Of a DNA stretch of 64,000 bases, positions 59,518 to 64,000 are shown piece by piece (position 1 is the stretch's first letter; the number at the start of each line of letters is the position of its first letter). Under the pieces are notes generated by a model. It did not search any database and had not been told where the DNA came from. It saw only the letters and a list, made by a program, of their open reading frames with translations. The position numbers and the translations under genes were made by a program. Origin of the DNA: CAWJMD01 sp963845675 (GTDB lineage: Bacteria > Actinomycetota > Actinomycetes > Actinomycetales > CAWJMD01). The DNA lies in contig CAWJSX010000001.1 of assembly GCA_963845675.1 (NCBI GenBank), positions 1,178,001 to 1,242,000 of the forward strand. Reading direction: 5' to 3'.

Positions 59518-60809
59518 GCGCCCGTCCGCTGCCGCGGACCCGTGGGGCGGGAGCGCCGGGTGCGCCGGGCCCGCAGGGCTACCAGACCGACGAGGCCGAC
59601 CATGGCCCCGACGCCCCCGACGACGGCGAATCCGCCCCAGGGACCGACCCGGTCGATGGTCAGCCCGGCCAGCGGACCCCCGATCGCTCCGCCGACGGTG
59701 AGCGCCGAGCCGTGCCACCCCATCGCGGCACCCCGTGAGCGCTCGGGGACCATCCTGGCGACGGCCTCGGCGGTCGAGCTGATCACCGGCGCGCAGAGGG
59801 CACCCGCCAGCAGGATCAGGGCGCACAGCGCCCAGACGGAGTGGGCCAGCCCGAGCGGCACCGTGCTCGACGCCAGGCCCAGCAGGAGCCACAGCGGGTG
59901 CACGCCGCGTCGCAGCTGCCCGTAGACGAGGGCACCCGCGATCGAGCCGGCACCCCAGAAGAAGAACACGAGGCCGGTGAGCTGGATCGCGTCGATCTCG
60001 CGCAGGCGCGCGATCACGCCGACGTCGGTGCCGTAGAGCACGAGCGTGGCTCCCGCGCTGGCCCCGAGTACGGCGAGCAGGCCCGGGCTCACCCAGCCCG
60101 GCCAGCCGCGCGCGGCGCCCTTCCCCTCGATGACACCGGCCGGGGCGCCGGCGCCCGACTCCACGGCCGCCGCGGTCGCCGCCGCCGGGGCCGACGACTC
60201 GGGCAGGGAGCCCGGCGTCCTCATCTGCTCGGAACGGGTCGGAGGGTCGAACAGCCAGAGCCCGACCCCGGCGACCGTGGCCGCGGCGGCGACCAGCAGG
60301 AGGGCGACCCGCGTGGACCAGGTGGTGGCGACCACGACGCCCAGCGCCGGGCCGGCCATGAACGACAGCTCGACCGCGATGGAGTCGACCGCGTACGCGG
60401 AGCGCCGCTGGTCGGTCGGCACCAGCACGCTGAGCGACTGCCGCATCACGGTGAAGATCGGGACCGCGAGCACGCCGCCCACCACCGAGACCACCACCAG
60501 CCACGGGTACGGAAGGAAGCCCGCGACACCGAAGACCACCAGCTCGCCGACGATCGAGGGGACGAGCGCCCGGCGCAGGCCGACGCGGTCGATCGCGCGT
60601 CCGCGCCACGGTGCCCCCAGTGCCACACCCACCGTGAAGGCGGCCGCCACCGTCCCCGCGGCGCCGTACCCGCGCCCCAGCGTCTGCACCACGTGCAGCG
60701 TGAGGATGAGGCCCGCAGCGGTGTGCGGGATGCGGGCGAAGACGCCGAACAGCAGCAGGGTGCGCACGTCGGCCCGCGAGAGCAGGCGACGGTAGGGAGC
60801 GAAGGACAT
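59478..60809 (-). CDS. MFS transporter
   Basis: 443 residues, about 12 membrane helices with a charged central loop (~190-240, containing PPTRSEQMRTPGS). It starts MSFAPYRRLLSRADVRTLLLFG at ATG 60809. The family motif between helices 2 and 3 appears as GAPWRGRAIDRVGLRRALV. Similar proteins are drug or small-molecule exporters, but the substrate is not determinable. Downstream of the SseB-like gene on the same strand. Confidence 0.9.
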   Translation of the reverse strand: MSFAPYRRLLSRADVRTLLLFGVFARIPHTAAGLILTLHVVQTLGRGYGAAGTVAAAFTVGVALGAPWRGRAIDRVGLRRALVPSIVGELVVFGVAGFLPYPWLVVVSVVGGVLAVPIFTVMRQSLSVLVPTDQRRSAYAVDSIAVELSFMAGPALGVVVATTWSTRVALLLVAAAATVAGVGLWLFDPPTRSEQMRTPGSLPESSAPAAATAAAVESGAGAPAGVIEGKGAARGWPGWVSPGLLAVLGASAGATLVLYGTDVGVIARLREIDAIQLTGLVFFFWGAGSIAGALVYGQLRRGVHPLWLLLGLASSTVPLGLAHSVWALCALILLAGALCAPVISSTAEAVARMVPERSRGAAMGWHGSALTVGGAIGGPLAGLTIDRVGPWGGFAVVGGVGAMVGLVGLVALRARRTRRSRPTGPRQRTGAQTTEPVSFSPGP

Positions 60810-60875
60810 GGGACGAATGCTCTCACCCGCGCCGACACTCCGGAACGCCATTTCGGGCCGGCGCCGGTGGGCCCG

Positions 60876-61611
60876 TCAGCCCGTCTCGAGGCGCAGGGTG
60901 ATCGAGTCGACCCGCTCGGCCACGGCCTCGTGCGCGGCGAGCGCGGCGCTGACGCGCTGCACGAGCGCGTCCACGCCCGGGCGGTCGAGGCCCGGCCGCA
61001 CCGCGAGCACCACGACGAGCTCGGCCCCACCCCCGCCGGGGCGCGTGCCGGGCTCGGTGCGGGCGGACACGACGGCAGGCTCGCCGGCGACGGCCCCGTG
61101 GACGGCGGCGGCCACGTCGGGGTGCCGGGGCGACGCGAGCCACACCTCCCCCTGCGCCAGCGCCCACAACGCGGGGCGCGGCACGACGACAGCCGCGCCG
61201 GCCGGGTCGACGACGAGCAGCTGGCAGCCCTCCTCGACCGCGGACAGCGCCGCGCGCCGGGTGGCCACGGGCACGGGACGGGCCCGCGCGTCCCAGGCCG
61301 ACAGGGCCTGCGTGCCGGAGAAGACGGGCAGCGCCTGCCTGCCGTCCGGGGCGGTCAGCGTCACCAGCGCCATGTCGGCGCTCTTGTCGGACGTCAGACC
61401 CGTCAGTGACGAGGTCTCGCTATCCCCCAGCACCGCGACGACCGGCACCAGAAGTCGGGCTTGCGGCCATCGCGCGGACGACCTCCTCCAGCGCCGACAT
61501 CCGCGCGACCGCGTCGGCCGCCGCGCACACCGTCGTCAGGGCCGCCGCGAGGCGCGGGTCCGCTCTCCCGTCGTCACCGGCGAACTCCGTCGGGGTGAGC
61601 AGGCCGCTCAC
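60876..61611 (-). CDS. SseB-like protein, frameshifted
   Basis: About 245 residues, with the N-terminal block EFAGDDGRADPRLAAALTTV and the family core VVAVLGDSE...DMALVTLTAPDGRQALPVFSGTQALSAWDARARPVP. This pattern (DM..V...DGR..LPVFTS...L..W) marks the SseB domain. Start GTG 61611 overlaps the priA stop. An extra C near 61458 splits AMAAS from RLLVPVVAVLGD. The function is unknown; it follows priA in many actinobacteria. Confidence 0.83.
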
Positions 61612-62365
61612 GCCCCGGATGCCGCCGGCCACCTCGAGGGCCTCCTCGAGGGTGAACGCCCTGGCGTACAGGGCCTTCCCGACGATCGCGCCCTCGACGC
61701 CCACGTCGACGAGTGCCCGCAGCGCCGCGACGTCCGCGAGGCTCGACACGCCGCCGGACGCCACGACGGCCGCCGACGTGTGGCCGCAGAACTCGCGCAG
61801 CAGGTCCGTGTTCGGGCCGGTGAGCGTGCCGTCCTTGGTGACGTCGGTCAGCACGTAGCGGGGGCAGCCGTCGCGGTCGAGGCGCTCCAGCGTGGACCAC
61901 AGGTCGCCGCCCTCGCGCGTCCAGCCGCGCGCGGCGAGCGTGGTGCCGCGCACGTCGAGACCCACGGCGATCCGGTCGCCGTGCTCGCCGATCACGCGCG
62001 CGGTCCACTCCGGGTCCTCGAGCGCGGCGGTGCCGAGGTTCACGCGACGGCAGCCGGTGGCCAGCGCCGCAGCGAGCGACTCGTCGTCGCGGATGCCGCC
62101 GCTCAGCTCCACGTCCACGTCGAGCCGCCCGACGACCTCGGCCAGCAGGTTCGCGTTGGAGCCGCGCCCGAACGCCGCGTCGAGGTCGACGAGGTGGACC
62201 CACTCGGCCCCGGCCGACTGCCAGGCGAGCGCCGCGTCGAGGGGCGCCCCGTAGTGGCTCTCCGTGCCGGCCTCGCCCTGGACGAGGCGGACGGCCTGGG
62301 CGTCGCTGACGTCGACCGCCGGGAGCAGCTGCAGGCCGGGTCGGGCTGGTGGCGGACGGGTTCAC
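61608..62365 (-). CDS. priA: Bifunctional HisA/TrpF isomerase PriA, frameshifted at both ends
   Basis: About 251 residues, (beta-alpha)8 barrel. It catalyses the ProFAR isomerisation in histidine synthesis and, in actinobacteria, the PRA isomerisation in tryptophan synthesis. Motifs: LQLLPAVDVSDAQAVRLVQGEAGTE (catalytic Asp), WVHLVDLDAAFGRGSN, ELSGGIRDD, YVLTDVTKDGTLTGPN (second Asp) and VVASGGVSS. Two single-base insertions, near 62337 just after the start (SPTR/LQLL) and near 61616 just before the stop, leave the core in one frame. GTG 62365 overlaps the preceding gene's stop. PriA rather than HisA is assumed from the taxon. Confidence 0.92.
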
Positions 62366-62710
62366 GAGGACCTCCGGTCGAAGACGAGGGTGACCAGCAC
62401 CGGCCATGCGATCACGCTGAGCGCGGCGGCCACGAGGCGCAGGCCGGTGTCGGACACCTGCGTCCACAGCAGCACGTTGAGGGCCAGCAGGACCGCCGCC
62501 AACGCGAGGTTCTGCGCGGCGACGTCGCGGCACGAGGACGGAGTCGGGACGGCGACGGCGTCGACCGTCAGCCTGCCGCCGAGGCGACGGAAGGGACCGG
62601 TCACGGGCTGCGCGGTGGCACCGCGGCGCCGCACGGGACGCCCGCCGCTTCGCGGCGGTCCGCTCGGCGGCCTCACGCTCCTCGCGGCGACGTCGGCGGT
62701 CCTTGCTCAT
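62362..62710 (-). CDS. Small membrane protein between hisH and priA, frameshifted
   Basis: About 116 residues. The N-terminus MSKDRRRRREEREAAERTAAKRRASR is highly basic; then, after a frame change near 62630 (extra G), RRRGATAQPVTGPFRRLGG continues into two TM helices (LALAAVLLALNVLLW; VAAALSVIAWPVLVTLVF). ATG 62710 is seven bases after the hisH stop. This small protein in the his cluster is typical of actinobacteria; role unknown. Confidence 0.75.
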
Positions 62711-62717
62711 CGACGCG

Positions 62718-63362
62718 TCACCGCAGCGACCCGACCCAGGTGCTGAGCAGGTGTGCGCCGGCGTCGCCCGACTTCTCCGGGTGGAACTGCGTGGCGCTCA
62801 GCGGGCCGTTCTCGACCGCGGCGACGAACGGCCCTCCGTGGTCGGCCCACGTCACCAGCGGCGCGGTGAGCGGGGAGGACGCGTCGACCTCGAGGTCCCA
62901 GCGCCGCACGGCGTAGGAGTGCACGAAGTAGAAGCGCTCGTCCTCGACACCGGCGAACAGCCGCGAGCCCTCGGGTGGCGTGACGGTGTTCCAGCCCATG
63001 TGCGGCACCACCTCGGCCTCCAGCCGCTCGACCGTGCCCGGCCACTGCCCGAGGCCCTCGGTCCGCGTGCCGTGCTCGACGCCCGCCCCGAACAGGACCT
63101 GCAGGCCGACGCAGATGCCGAGCACCGGGCGCCCACCGGCCAGGCGACGGTCGACCACCTGGTCGGCGCGCACGGCGAGCAGCCCGCGCATGCACGCCGC
63201 GAAGGCACCGACACCGGGGACGACCAGACCGTCGGCGTCCTCCGCGGCGGTCCGGTCGGCGGTGAGCTCGACCTCGGCTCCGGCCCGCTCCAGCGCGCGG
63301 ACGGCGGAGCGCACGTTGCCGAAGCCGTAGTCGAGCACGACCACCTGGGGGGTTCGGGGCAC
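62718..63362 (-). CDS. hisH: Imidazole glycerol phosphate synthase glutaminase subunit
   Basis: A class I glutamine amidotransferase of 214 residues that supplies ammonia to HisF. The nucleophile is in VLGICVGLQVLFGAGVE, and the His-Glu pair is in SATQFHPEKSG. Others: VLDYGFGNVRSAVRALERAG, PGVGAFAACM and PHMGWNTV. GTG start at 63362. hisF is not within the window. Confidence 0.97.
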   Translation of the reverse strand: MPRTPQVVVLDYGFGNVRSAVRALERAGAEVELTADRTAAEDADGLVVPGVGAFAACMRGLLAVRADQVVDRRLAGGRPVLGICVGLQVLFGAGVEHGTRTEGLGQWPGTVERLEAEVVPHMGWNTVTPPEGSRLFAGVEDERFYFVHSYAVRRWDLEVDASSPLTAPLVTWADHGGPFVAAVENGPLSATQFHPEKSGDAGAHLLSTWVGSLR

Positions 63363-63371
63363 CGCGACAGC

Positions 63372-64000
63372 CTACGAGGACGAGGGAGGCCGGTCCTCCG
63401 CGGTGTCCCGGAGGCGGGCGGCGCGCAGGCCGACACCGAGCGCCACCACGGACGCGAGGGCCACGACGACCCACGAGCCGTCGGCCGTGACCGCACGCAG
63501 CGACTCCGTCAGCGCGAGCAGCGCCAGCACGACGACCAGGACCCAGGACGCCCACCGGTCCATCCGGCGACGTCGGGCCACGCGGTCCCCGTCCAGGTAC
63601 CCCCGGATCACGCCGCCCCTCCCGGCGCCGGACGGACCACGTCCGCGCCCGGTCACCACGGCGTCCGGACGACCCGACGGATCGACACCCCCGACGAGGA
63701 CGGACGTGACGAGGTCGGGCAGGCCCTGCACGAGCAGTCCGGCCGGCGGTCGGTCGACCACCCGGCCGCGCTCCCACCGGACCGCCTCCAGTCGCTCCTC
63801 GGTGCGCACGAGCTCGATCACCGCGGCGCGGCCGAGGACGCGCGAGAGCCGTCCTGCTGCGACGCCGCTCGTCCCGGGTTCGTCGAGCACGACGATGCAG
63901 GGTGCCCTGCCGGAGTCGTCGGTCGGCAGGACGAGCCCGGACACGCCCACCGCTCCGCACGCCGCGGCCAGCGCGCCGGGGGCGGGGACCGGCACGAGCA
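63372..64000 (-). CDS. Hypothetical membrane protein, 5' end beyond the window
   Basis: At least 208 residues visible, running off the right edge. The first ~110 look soluble (CIVVLDEPGTSGVAAGRLSRVLGRAAVIELVRT), then a basic stretch (RVARRRRMDRW) precedes two membrane helices (ASWVLVVVLALLALTESL; WVVVALASVVALGVGLRAA). No known domain recognised. Nine bases upstream of hisH on the same strand. Confidence 0.6.
   Translation of the reverse strand, partial: LVPVPAPGALAAACGAVGVSGLVLPTDDSGRAPCIVVLDEPGTSGVAAGRLSRVLGRAAVIELVRTEERLEAVRWERGRVVDRPPAGLLVQGLPDLVTSVLVGGVDPSGRPDAVVTGRGRGPSGAGRGGVIRGYLDGDRVARRRRMDRWASWVLVVVLALLALTESLRAVTADGSWVVVALASVVALGVGLRAARLRDTAEDRPPSSS

Overview
The window is very GC-rich, with most reading frames overlapping at ATGA/GTGA stop-start junctions. 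It looks like the chromosome of a high-GC actinobacterium. The sigA/DUF7455/topoisomerase block, the SAM-IV riboswitch, the rRNA sequences and the gene order fit a Micrococcales member, most likely Cellulomonas-like. That placement is inference; no search was run. Nearly everything here is core, vertically inherited gene content. I see no prophage, insertion sequence, CRISPR array or tRNA gene.

Layout. 1-5.2 kb: 5' part of a type II topoisomerase B subunit, a DUF7455 zinc-ribbon protein, a DUF456 membrane protein, a tiny lipoprotein, the principal sigma factor SigA, a universal stress protein and a Nudix hydrolase. 5.2-7.9 kb: a methionine operon (metY-metX, minus strand) behind a clear SAM-IV riboswitch. 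7.9-14.1 kb: DUF4192, YkvA-like and EcsC-like proteins, an S9 peptidase and a PolA-type polymerase. 14.1-29.7 kb: one unidirectional minus-strand series running TPR protein, HAD phosphatase, Lys/Ala-tailed protein, small ORF, tlyA, nadK, recN, steA, steB/mctB, a MraY/WecA-like protein, MurJ-like flippase, GT4 glycosyltransferase, pyrG, Nudix. From memory this matches the Mycobacterium Rv1691-Rv1700 order.

29.8-35.6 kb: a complete 16S-23S-5S rRNA operon on the minus strand with two tandem promoters, a leader antitermination-like box and a strong terminator. 35.6-41.4 kb: tyrS, a 3-methyladenine DNA glycosylase, and an Sdh1-type succinate dehydrogenase operon. 41.6-50.7 kb: a compact arginine operon (argC, an ACT-domain protein, argJ, argB, argD, argF, argR, argG, argH). 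50.8-58.9 kb: SDR, pheT, pheS, an orphan PAS histidine kinase, a TrmH-family RNA methyltransferase, rplT, rpmI and infC. 59.1-64 kb: DUF1844, an MFS transporter, then hisH, a small membrane protein, priA and an SseB-like protein.

Two themes deserve attention. First, many conserved genes carry one-base frameshifts, mostly single-base insertions (topoisomerase, DUF456, metX, Nudix, steA, TPR protein, histidine kinase, TrmH, infC, DUF1844, sseB-like, priA, the small membrane protein). Other long stretches are clean. Since essential genes are hit, this most likely marks assembly or base-calling error rather than decay; such genes are annotated as single CDSs spanning the frameshift. Second, four gene products carry low-complexity repeat tails (SigA, IF3, the TPR protein and the Lys/Thr-tailed protein), three of them encoded by near-perfect DNA tandem repeats. 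The best candidate for an under-described system is the steA-steB-PNPT-murJ-GT4 cell-envelope cluster.
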